The position numbers were made by a program, and so were the translations under genes. This document shows positions 1 to 12,710 of a stretch of 64,000 nt of DNA, one piece after another. The stretch comes from Farysia itapuensis (taxonomy: Eukaryota; Basidiomycota; Ustilaginomycetes; Ustilaginales; Ustilaginaceae). Below the pieces are notes generated by a model. That model had not been told where the DNA came from. It was given only the letters and a program-made list of their open reading frames with translations, and made no database searches. The stretch is taken from positions 1 through 64,000 of the forward strand of contig JALBYC010000001.1 of assembly GCA_023212645.1 (NCBI GenBank), in the 5' to 3' direction. Within the stretch, counting starts at the first letter, position 1. The number at the start of each line of letters is the position of its first letter.

Positions 1-52
1 ACCCTAACCCTAACCCTAACCCTAACCCTAACCCTAACCCTAACCCTAACCC
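1..52. repeat. Telomere repeat (CCCTAA)n
   Basis: About eight and a half uninterrupted CCCTAA units start at base 1, the C-rich strand expected at the left end of a chromosome with TTAGGG telomeres. The array degenerates at 51-57 (ccttagc) and passes straight into unique sequence. This marks the window as a true chromosome terminus. Confidence 0.97.
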
Positions 53-1836
53 TTAGCCGAGCCTTGGCTCCCCAGGACGGATCCTTGGTCTTCATCTGCG
101 GATCTCTCGCTCCCATCTGCGGATCGCTGGTTGTCATCCGCAGACCCTCGCCGTTCGTCTGCGAATCCTTGTCCTCCACTGCTAGAGACTTCGCTTCCAG
201 AATCGATATTGTTTCTGGCAAATAACCTGCTAGGGAGAGCTTTCTTGGCCTCTCGTCGTGGCTGAACTCGACATCTCCCATACCCCGAGGTTCCACTCAT
301 GTGCGCTTCGTCGTCGGAAACTTCGTTGGGAGCTTCGTCAGTCCGTTCTTCCGCACGGTCCTCATACGCTCCTTCTTCATCCACAGGCAGGTTCGAATCG
401 TCTAGTAACAAATGGCCAGATTGCAGAAGCAAGTTGATATACGTACGGCCTGAAACCAGACTCAAGGACGCTCCGCAAACCTTGCACCTGACTCTGAACT
501 GCCGTAATCCACCCGTGAAATTGTAGCAAATTGGTGCGGCGTTGCATTTGTGACAGCGAATCATGGATCTCTTGGCACGGAAGAAAGACTTCATTGCAAC
601 GGCACCCTTGATGTGGTCAACGTTGGGAAGCGTATCTGCCGGATCGACTGTTGCTCCCGGATCATATGTCGTTCCCTCTATGGTGGGATTGACACCTGCT
701 GATGGTAGTCCTTCAGCTCTGAACCAGGCTTTGGGATTGTCGTGCGACGTGATAGCTAAACGCCCAGCGTTCCATCCAACAGCATTGAACAGATCTGCAA
801 TGACACGCTTCGTCTTTATATCTGTAGACGATGCATCTCTCCCTCTGAAGTTGCCTGCTACCTGCGACCGTGCGTACATGGTGTCGCAGTTCTCGATGTA
901 AGCGTCGAATGTGATGTGCTTCAAGCTCATCAGACAGCCCACAATACAGACTTTGTCTGGCTCCGCTTGCTCAACGAGGTCCAACAGTTGGTTTCGATTC
1001 ACGAAGTCGACGGCTTCCAACAACGTTGGCGCGTCCAATGAGACTTCTATTCTGAGGCCGTGGGTATCGGCTGGCTCGACTAATCGTAGATGCCCTATGT
1101 AATCCCTGACCTTGACTAGACGATTCTTCGCAGCTTGAATGGTTCTCGGCGTGTGCATGGGCTTGTTCCCAGCGAGCGACTTTATGCAATGCACAAGCGG
1201 GGAGTACGCTTTGATCTTCAGGCGCTTGCTGTCATGCTCCATCTTTAGATGGGCTGTTCCGTGATTCTTTCCAATCGGACTGAGAATGGGATAGCAAAGG
1301 TTGACTTTCCGATTTGACAAAGGACGAACTAGTACGATGGAGTCGGTGACATGCTTTCGGCCTATGTCGAATGTGTTGAGAGGTGCCAGAGGATGGGCTG
1401 GATTGCCGATTGCGAGCAGGTCTGTGTAGGGCTGTTTCATTCCGAACGCTGTTGCTCGTACGGTGTCGCAGCCAATTTCCTCCAAGGCCTCGACCAAGGC
1501 ATGCAGCGTGACGACCTGATTGCCGCGTATGAATGCTGTTGGATAGTTACTCATCAAAATTTGGTAGTGTCGGCGAAGAGTGTGGAAGAGCGGCACCTTG
1601 TGCTTGGGGTCGATTCGCAAGATCATTCCGCCTTTGGCCACAAAAACCCATTCATTGAATATGGCATGGTCTCGAAAAGTGGCTTTGGGCGCGGTACTGG
1701 CAAGCTTGTAGATCCACATGGGATGCGCATGTGGTCGAAGATCCGCGGGAAAGCAGCAGATGCTCCAACTGTCGACGTCCATGAGTGAATGAGTGAATGG
1801 AGTGGATGGAAAGGTGGTGGCACACGCCCTCCACAT
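46..1836 (-). CDS. Subtelomeric protein with C4 zinc ribbon, running into the telomere
   Basis: This is an open frame of up to 596 codons transcribed toward the telomere. I do not recognise the family with certainty. Visible features are a globular N-terminal two thirds, a zinc-ribbon-like cysteine quartet (C428-x2-C431, C451-x2-C454), then an acidic low-complexity tail ending in heptad repeats rich in Ser-Ala-Asp. The last codons enter the telomere array and the TAG stop (46-48) is made by a TTAGGG unit. Smut chromosome ends are known to carry telomere-associated genes of the RecQ-like helicase class, but no helicase motif is visible here, so any link is only positional. The start is uncertain: Met1, Met19 and Met40 are all plausible. 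The gene may be a truncated copy healed by telomere addition. Confidence 0.6.
   Translation of the reverse strand: MWRACATTFPSTPFTHSLMDVDSWSICCFPADLRPHAHPMWIYKLASTAPKATFRDHAIFNEWVFVAKGGMILRIDPKHKVPLFHTLRRHYQILMSNYPTAFIRGNQVVTLHALVEALEEIGCDTVRATAFGMKQPYTDLLAIGNPAHPLAPLNTFDIGRKHVTDSIVLVRPLSNRKVNLCYPILSPIGKNHGTAHLKMEHDSKRLKIKAYSPLVHCIKSLAGNKPMHTPRTIQAAKNRLVKVRDYIGHLRLVEPADTHGLRIEVSLDAPTLLEAVDFVNRNQLLDLVEQAEPDKVCIVGCLMSLKHITFDAYIENCDTMYARSQVAGNFRGRDASSTDIKTKRVIADLFNAVGWNAGRLAITSHDNPKAWFRAEGLPSAGVNPTIEGTTYDPGATVDPADTLPNVDHIKGAVAMKSFFRAKRSMIRCHKCNAAPICYNFTGGLRQFRVRCKVCGASLSLVSGRTYINLLLQSGHLLLDDSNLPVDEEGAYEDRAEERTDEAPNEVSDDEAHMSGTSGYGRCRVQPRREAKKALPSRLFARNNIDSGSEVSSSGGQGFADERRGSADDNQRSADGSERSADEDQGSVLGSQGSAKG
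49..168 (-). repeat. 21-bp (7-codon) imperfect tandem repeat abutting the telomere
   Basis: The last 40 codons before the telomere read as imperfect heptads of the type R/G-S-A-D-x-x-Q/E. On the plus strand the repeat is seen as recurring tctgcggatc / tctgcgaatc words between about 95 and 175. The units become less regular toward the telomere. Confidence 0.6.
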
Positions 1837-2068
1837 TTAGCGATTCCAATTATTACCCGCGTCTCGCGCAATCGCGTACCGGGCGTTTCGCTCACACCAC
1901 ACACGCGTCAGATATACAGATATTTCGAAATTTTATTAATCTTACAGCGATACCTCAGCAACCATACACCATACTTTCATGGGGTGGTAGCTCAGCAACC
2001 GCCATCACAACCGTTGTAGGGATGAGCAAGCTATTTACTCAGAATCACTCGACGAACAACTTTACTTA

Positions 2069-2686
2069 ATGAACACAGGCCGATTTTTTATTGACTCTAC
2101 ATTCGCCGAGACATGGAACGCCTTGTTGCTGGCCCAACGACGGCACTCCACCCAAGCAGATGCTCACCGCCGGCAAGGTTCAACATTCCAGCCGGGAGAC
2201 ATGGTACGCCTCTCCCGACGTAACTTCCCCTCGCGACGACCGACTGATAAACTCGACGATCGCTTCGTCGGCCCACTCGAAGTTATTGCCCAGATCAATC
2301 CGGTGGCGTATCGTTTGCGCTTACCGGAGAACATGCGCATCCATGATGTTTTCCACGTTTCGTTGCTTGAGCCTTGGCAGGCCAATACCTTCCCTTCACG
2401 CCTGCCTCCACCCCCACCGCCCCCTGATATCATCGATGGCGAAGCGCATTGGGAAGTTCAAGACATTAAAAGCTCCCGTATGCACGGCCGTGGTCGTCAT
2501 CAACGACTACAATACCTCGTTTCGTTCGTCGGGTACGATGATCCATCTGAAGACCAATGGGTCGAAGCCAGCGATTTCGACGACGACGACGACCTCGTGA
2601 TCAAGTTCCACAGCAACCGTCCGGACATGCCGTCCACGACAGCACGCAGTCTGATCGCCAGGAGTCGAACTCAAGGGGGGGGATGA
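2069..2686 (+). pseudogene. Chromovirus Pol C-terminus: integrase tail plus chromodomain (truncated)
   Basis: About 200 codons remain. From about residue 45 it shows the integrase C-terminal barrel typical of Ty3 elements (a GDMVRLS strand, then KLDDRFVGP and the VFHVSLLEPW motif). After a proline run comes a chromodomain-like segment at about residues 128-170, with the WEVQDI start, YLVSFVGY core and SEDQW aromatic end. The frame stays open to its TGA at 2684-2686, immediately before the LTR, so decay since truncation is slight. The annotated first Met is not the original start; homology begins about 15 codons later, and the truncation point probably lies near 2080-2100. Confidence 0.85.
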
Positions 2687-2859
2687 TGTCACAGCGAGCT
2701 CGGACCACAGCGGCCTCCGAGTCCCGAGTCCCGAGACCGCTGTTCCCTTTTGTTTAGAGCACGCATGTAGCCGCTAGTTTCCTTTCCTCATCTAGCAATC
2801 CACATACGTTGCTGCCCTTTTCTCTCTGTCTCCTGTCTCGCTCCACCTCGACCGTGACA
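2687..2859 (+). repeat. 3' LTR of the chromovirus fragment (173 bp)
   Basis: It starts with TGTCAC directly after the Pol stop codon and a G-rich polypurine tract, and ends with GTGACA, giving perfect 6-bp terminal inverted repeats in TG...CA form. The interior is C/T-rich. No partner LTR was found upstream, so a target-site duplication cannot be checked. Confidence 0.75.
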
Positions 2860-5884
<3,025 letters not shown>

Positions 5885-8800
5885 TTAATCGTACTGACTG
5901 CTTGTTTCTCCTCTTCTTCGCGCGCCCCTATCAGCGCGATTGTCGTAGCGAATGTCGGAGCTATCGCGAGGATCACGAGAATCTCGGCGAATATGTCCAG
6001 ATCTTTGACCGGTGTAGCTCGGCCCTGGTGGCATGTCTGCAGGACGCGAAGAGTACGTGTTGGAACGAGAACTTTGTTGGAATCCTTCGTTGCTGGCCGG
6101 TCGCGAAGAATATATGGCAGATTTGCTCTCAGACATTGAAGATCGTGCATCAGCCATCGGTGTCCAAGTGTCGGCTACTCTGGGACGCGAATCAGGCTGC
6201 AAAGTCCTCGGGTCATTCATGGCAGATCTGGGTTCAGATGGTGGCGGCCTCCTGTCCGGCAGTCTCGAACCGGTATCAGGAATTGCCGACCTGGCAAAGG
6301 GCATTGTCGATCTGCCATCCGCATAGGATGCCCTGGGATCTGAGTATGGCGGCGTAGGTTGGGAGTAAGGCGGTCTGGAGTCGGAGAAAAGCGGCCTGGG
6401 CTCCGAGAAAGGCGGTCTGGATTCTGAGAACGGCCGCCTGGCGTCTGAGAAACCCGTCATCGAGTCTGAAGGCCTGTGGTCCGACAGTCGTTGGCCTTGG
6501 TTCAACCTGACTCGCTTCGAAGGGTCATCCTCGGCTGATTGATCCCACCCTTGTGCAAAACGTTCTACTAGCGTCCGCTTCCGGCTGTCGCTGCCGTCAT
6601 CCGGAGCTGCCGGTGTTGAGCGCGAAGAGACCACTTCCTTCTCCCTACCATTCGACCTTGATGCAGAGTCGCGTTCGCGTTCTCTGATCGACATCAGAGG
6701 CGTGCTGTGTCCACTGCCGCGCTCGTTGACAGCTGTCTCCGCAACAGGTGTGTGGTGGCGACTCGAAGGGCCAATGCTCCTACGACGCCCATCGCTGTTG
6801 CGATCGCCTCGACGGTCGTCCCGAGTGCGCTCTCCACGACGGTCGTCTCGACTGCGCTCTCCATAGCGATCGTCCCTACTGCGCTCGCCGTGACGGTTGT
6901 CTCGACTGCGCTCCCCTTCCCGATTATCTCTACTACGCTCTCCACGACGGTCGTCGCTACTGCGATCTCCAAGAGTATCTCGATCTGTCCTTTCTCTTCC
7001 GTGACGCCGTTCGTCGCCGTCACGCGGACGAGATCGTTGATGATCGTCGACTGGCCTCGAGTCCCGCTCCCGATCGCGATTCCGAGCCGCACCCTGGTCG
7101 CGATCTGCACGATCTCGATCCGTCTCGTCAACGTCGGTACGGACATGGCTGGCTCGATCACGGGGACCCTGATCTTGCCCTCGTTCAGCTTCGCGTGCGG
7201 AGAGCCCAACAGTGGGTATGACTCGAGCAGCGTGATCTCGCGGCGCAGCCGTATCTGCACCAAGACCAGGGGCAGTATCTGCGGATGCAGACGGAGGATT
7301 CATCGTGGCAGGCTGACGCGATGAACCGCCTGATACAGAACGCTCCTCGTGTGACTGTAGCAAATTGTCGCGGGCTGCAGGCTGGTCAACATTCCTGCTG
7401 CGGTTATCAGGGAAGGGCCCAACACGAGAAGAGGGCAGCGGCCTTGAGGGAAGGTTTGATGGACGTGAGAGCGAGGTGCCATCACGCTTCGCAGCCGGAC
7501 CAGAAGGTACACCCTGTCGCTCTGAGCGTGTGACTTGCCCTTCGTCCTTCTCCTGAGCAGTAGACCGAGAATCCCTTGTGTCATCGCGAGTATTCGCCGT
7601 AGTGGTAACGCTCCCTACTTGTTCGACTGTGCTCTGTCCATGCTTGTCAACCGGGTTTCGCAGCTGCGGTGCAGTAGGCGCGTCTTGTTCTACAATGGCT
7701 TTGGCCTCGGTCGCTCTCCTCCCTTCGACACCGGGACTGCTAACGTTTCGAGAATCGCTCATTTCGTTTACGCGAGGCCTTATTTCTGGGCGGGTCGGCA
7801 GCACGATTCCTGGCGGCAGCTTTGCCAGCGTGTTCTTGTTCATGTCATTGGTATCGAGACTTGAAGGAGCAATGTCTTTCACTGCAGCTATCTTATCTGT
7901 CTTGGGCTTCTCTTCCTGGCGTGTGGATGACGTGCTGGTCAGCTTCACGCTCACGACTTCGATGCCATCTTCTGACGTTTGGGAGCTGACTGCCGTTTGA
8001 CTGGCCACTGGCACCGTGACATCTTTGTGGGAGCTTGGCTGGACGACGCTCTCGGATGGCGCATCGCTCGGCTTTGGCGCTTTCGGTGCTGTACCGTTTG
8101 CTGCATGAGGATCTTTGCGAGCCTGGTGTTCTGGTACCCAACCTTTCTTCCTCGCTCTCAGCGTAGCCAAAAGTCCTTGAGCAAGAATCTTGAGGTCTCC
8201 TCGTAGCTCCGTGGAGCCGAGATGTTCGACAACGCCCATAACCTCGTTGCCATGCGTGTCCAGAAAAGGGTAGAACGGGGCGATGCGAGTCATGATGACT
8301 ATCGCGTTGCGAATGCGCATGTATTCTTTCGACCTCAGGCAAGCTAGGAAAGCTTTCTGCAGATTCCTTTGCCATCTGCAAAAGAAGCTTCGGAATTCCT
8401 CCCATGTCAGCAAATCAGCAGCAGGAATTTCCTCGCCGCCATGTCGATCGTGCCACTGCTTTTGGAATCCCGGAAGCCGATTGCCGACAGCATCTTTTGT
8501 GTAAGCTTCAGAGCTGCGTTGCCACGAGGTCAGGTCCGCCAAGACCGTATGAAGAAAGCGCGAGTAGTTCCTAGCCTCGTTCTCGGTCGACGAAAAGATG
8601 ACTGTCTCGACGTGACCACCAAACAGCTTCTCGTACGTGGACAGGCTACAAAAGTTGCGCGCCCCAAGATCATGCATTCTGCGGAGGAATTTTCCGGCAA
8701 AAATGGCGTCGGTAGGCGACAGCAAAGCTCGAGGAAATAGACAGTACTGGATGAGCTGCGTGGCAACCTCGCCGAGATTAGCAGTGTCGGAGAACCAATG

Positions 8801-11800
8801 ATCCTTCTCGACTCGAAGACGCCTGCGTGTTACTTCGTGCGATTTTGTCTGCTCTTTCATCTCTGCATCGAGTTGGGAAACGGTGTCTTGTAAACGTCTT
8901 TTCTGTTCCTCCAAAGATGTCTCGCCGATCAAAGCCTTGAGACGTTTCGTCTCTTGCTGATACCTGTCAAAGGGAATGTTGATATCGGCAAGCCCAAGTT
9001 GCCAGAAGGTCACATAGAAATGAACCCCAAGCGAAGAATGAGCTGCTTCTGGCAGCATCTGCAAGGCTGCGTTCGTAGCATCATCAAGGCCCGAATGCCA
9101 TGGATTAGAGTCGATGGCAGCTGATCCTCCTGGTGACTGCAAGCTTGACTCAACCTCCAAAGTTTCGTCTACCACGACTTCTGTGGCACTGTCCGTATCT
9201 GCGGCTCCTGAGACCGCCATTTCGACATCCTGAACAGCATGAGTTTTCTCGGACTGCTCGGCATCCGTGGGAGTCATGTCAACGTCGCCGCTAACAATAT
9301 CCTCTGCTTCGGCTCTTGCCTTGACTTTACTGGCCGTCAATTCCGCCCGCAATCGTTCGGCAGCCTCGGCGGCTTCTACCTGCTTCATGCTGTGCACCAA
9401 TTTGGGCCTGGCAATGTAGAAAGCAATAGCTGGCTCGATGCCAAACCGCACCCCTAAGTCTCCAAGCGAAGGCACGATGGAGGCATAGTCAGAGGTCTCG
9501 AGATGATTGTAGAGAAACTCGATGTACTGAAGAAGCACTTCTTGACACGAGTCGTACAGATTGCCGAGGTACTTGAGATGGGCTTCGCTTTCAGGGACCA
9601 AATGAATGCAAGCTTGCCGTTGCTGCGCAACAAGAATTAGCAGAGGCACGGCCAATTTGCTTTCGACAAGTGCGTGCAAGAGTCGTTGACCTGAGCGACG
9701 GACAGTCAGCCGCTCCTTACTACCTGTGAGAGCATTGGCTGCCATCATAGCTTCCATGTGCAAGAGTCGGCCGCCTGTGAGAGCAGCAATCTGCGAATCT
9801 GCCAGATTGGCAAGAGGCTCAATGCCAGACATCTTGGTGACAAGCTCGGACATGATGACGAGATCCTTGGAGTTGTTCGCTTTCAGCTGGTTGACGAGGT
9901 ACTGGAGGACAGGAATGGAATCCATCAGCGCATAGCGGCGGAACAAGGTACCGCAGAAAGATGCAAGACTTTTGAGCCAAAGGCTGATGTTGGTGCCATC
10001 CTGCTTCGTCCGTTCCTTCTCAGGATTGCTGAGCGCATCGATGAGAATGAAGGCAAAGATATCGTATTCGAGATTCGAGAGGTACTTGGCTGACTCTACC
10101 AGGGGCTGAATGAGATTGTCATACGCTTGCACCTGATTCAGAGCAATGGTAAAGAAGATCGTCGGATTCGAGTGAGACGCCTTGGCGAGATTGCGCCCAG
10201 ACTGCTTGAGGTTGTCCTTGCTGATGCGTTTGAGAATGCCTTTTGCCTCCTTTTCGGTCCTCGCCTGAGCTGCGCGCAACTCAGCTGTGTGGTAGAGGTC
10301 ATACTTCCATTGTCCATACAGCGAGAAGCGCTCCTCATAAGGTAGCAAGACAACGATCTTCCATATCTCGCTCAAGATGCCAGAGTTGGAGGAGGACACG
10401 GAAAGAGCTGGCAGAATGTGATAGCGGAGCACGCCGAGCCACTCTTGACGTTGCTCTTCATTGTCTGAAGAAAGTAACAGGCCGACCGTAGTCAGGCGGC
10501 AAATTTGCTGCAAGAGGGCTGGATCTCTCCATAGAGCGACGCCCAAGATTTTGAGAAGGGGGAGAAAAACGTTCAGCACATCTTGCAGGGATTGACAAGC
10601 GGGAAGATCCGCATGCCAGTCCGAGTAGAAGAAGACCGACTGCAAATTGGCCGTTGGCAGTGGCTCGGGCACGCGACGGGTGACGACGAGCTTTTTAGGA
10701 ACAGGTGGGGACGCTGCTTGTAGTTTGGCGTCCCAGCGAGGTTTCGCAACTGTGACAGAGGCCGGAGATGCTCCAGGTTTAGTGCGAGATACGGAGATTT
10801 CGTTGTAGGCGGGCTTCAAAATCACCTTGAGCAGGCGGAGAAACGAGTCAGCCACATCGTTGTAAGCTGCACAGAGCCATGGGTAGCGTGTGAGTATGAA
10901 CAGACTGTGGCGAATGTCGCCGAGGGCAAGCATTGTACGAAGCAAACCAAGGATCTGATTGGGCGCATCCTTGAGTTTGACTTCAGCGGTACCATTCTGC
11001 GTATTGGTCTGAGCAGTACCAGCATGAGCCTCGTCTGCCAAAGGCGCAGCCATAGACAGAGCGTTGGATCTGGCACTGGAGGCCCTGTCAGAGAGTGCTC
11101 GACGATGCTCGGAGTAGAGTTTCTGCATGCCGTCCTCGCCCGGAGATAGATACGGATACAGTTCGGCGAAGCACACCATGCCATCCTTGACTAGCATGGC
11201 GGTAGCAAAGTATAGGTCCTCAGATTCCGTGTCCTTGGTTTTTGGATAACAGTAATGAGCCAATTTGTGGCCGAGAAGCTGTGCACAATATCGGTTGCCC
11301 GTGTCATTTGAGAGATCGAGATTGATCCCAGCAAAAGACGAGTCGTCCGCAGCAGAGTCCTGGTTGTTTCCATCCAGTGGAGCCCAAGGCGAAGCGGAGA
11401 AGAGTGCGAGGAAGAAAGGATAGTGATGGTCCACGTTGTGAGCGAAGAGATCTAATATCACATCGAGGACTCGGTTGGCGTCGAGACTGAAATAGCCAAT
11501 GAGTGCCTGCACGTTGTCAACAACGCGACGCGCACGATAGTTGCGTTGGGCAGGGGATTCCTGTTCAAGCACAACGAGCGAAGGATCAGGCGGCTCGGCA
11601 AGACATTGGGGTCGATCTGCGCGCTCGAGACGGGATGGAACAGTCGGAGGGCCAAGATTCGACATGATTTCAGTGATCAAGGCAGTGAAGCCCTCGTTTT
11701 CTTCCCGCAAGAGGTTGTATTTTTGTTGCTTGATGAAACGAGTGGTGCGAATCTGAACAGTGCGCTTGTCAAAACGTCCTTCATCGTGATAGAGTCCAGC

Positions 11801-12384
11801 TAGAAGCAGCAGACGTGGCTCGAGATGCTGACATGCTTGCACATCTGTAAACACTTGCCCAGTAACGAGTTGAATCACCACATCCGCCAAGCGACTGTAA
11901 GCAGTCTGCAGCGCGATCAGGGGAGGTGTGGAGGCGACCTTCAGCGGCTCGTGCAACTTTACATCGCTGTGACCAAGGAGAACTTTTCGACTATGGAGCT
12001 CTTCGTCCATTGTCCATATAGCATCTAGCAGCACGTTAGGAAAGTCGGTAGCAGCATCACCGCCGTTGGTGCTGCTGCTGTTGTAGACCTGAACAAAGAC
12101 TCTGGCTGGCTCTGCTTCCTGTGCTTGGCGAGACAGAAGACAGTGTCGTAGGATGGACAGAATGAGCGTGAACAGCGGAGTCTGATCGCTGACATGCTGG
12201 GCTTGGGAAAGCGCTTGGGTGAGTAGGTTCCGACTTAGCGGGTTATGTATGTGTCAGTAGATGAAAGTCTTTGCACAACCAGCCAGTCCGTGTCGACTTA
12301 CAGTCTGCCTTGGCCGCTAGCTTTCCAACTGGACATAGCATCCAAGACCTCGCGGTCTTGGTCCGCCTCTTTCTGAGAGGTCAT
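5885..12384 (-). CDS. THO2: THO complex subunit 2
   Basis: A large subunit of the nuclear THO complex, which couples transcription elongation to mRNP assembly and export. I place two exons: exon 1 12384-12302, a 68-nt intron 12301-12234 (GTAAGT...CTAAG), exon 2 12233-5885. The frame is maintained and gives 2143 aa. The N-terminal region has the THO2-typical KQQKYNLLREENEG segment. A central Tho2-like domain lies near residues 1080-1360, including LGVHFYVTFWQLGL and a coiled-coil start. The last 600 residues are disordered, very rich in Arg, Asp, Ser and Pro, and contain two runs of short tandem repeats. The start at 12384 was chosen because it is the first in-frame ATG of exon 1; 12336 is an alternative. 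It is divergent from the next gene. Confidence 0.92.
6215..6440 (-). repeat. 24-bp coding repeat in THO2 (Pro/Ser-rich octapeptide)
   Basis: Downstream of the RD repeat, an eight-codon unit of the type S-R-P-P-F/Y-S-E/D-P/S recurs about five or six times with increasing divergence toward the C-terminus. It is in frame and probably disordered. Confidence 0.65.
6790..6975 (-). repeat. 27-bp coding minisatellite in THO2 (RD-rich nonapeptide)
   Basis: About six tandem copies of a nine-codon unit with consensus R-x-G-E-R-S-R-D-D/N. The plus strand shows the matching recurrence of cgacggtcgtc ... tgcgctctcc. Copies differ at a few positions but keep the frame. The tail resembles the RD/RS-rich tails of RNA-processing proteins. 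Confidence 0.8.
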
Positions 12385-12710
12385 GTTGCTGAACGTCACT
12401 TGGTTTGGACGGGTATTGTTTTCCTAGGCTTGCACTGGCATGGTGACTCTGCTGGACATGGGTATGATGGAGGAACAAAGCAGAATTCGGGAATCGGGCA
12501 AAAATGTGGTTCGGCTCCGACAAAATGGGAATTTGCTTCCCCGCTTGTTAGCCTGGACCTGCCAGGATTTTCTGGCTTGATAAGGCGAAGGCGCGTAAGG
12601 AGCTAGGCGCTAATAAGGCTGGAAATGTCACACGCCTATCGCGCTGAAGCTGCTCAACTCAGCCATCCACTACACCCTGTCCGTCCAACAGCTCCGAGCA
12701 CACAAGCTCC
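12385..12710. promoter_or_regulatory. Divergent intergenic region, THO2 / membrane protein
   Basis: 326 bp between two start codons pointing away from each other, so it should hold both promoters. I see no repeated element or strong consensus site in it. Confidence 0.4.

Larger units (their letters stand above)
2069..2859 (+). mobile_element. 3' fragment of a Ty3-type chromovirus (LTR retrotransposon)
   Basis: A 5'-truncated element consisting of the integrase C-terminus with chromodomain, a polypurine tract (about 2673-2683) and the 3' LTR. The order and the abutment of stop codon, tract and LTR are those of a chromovirus 3' end. No gag, protease, reverse transcriptase or 5' LTR is present upstream, where the telomere-linked gene begins within a few hundred bases. 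The copy cannot be autonomous. Confidence 0.85.
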
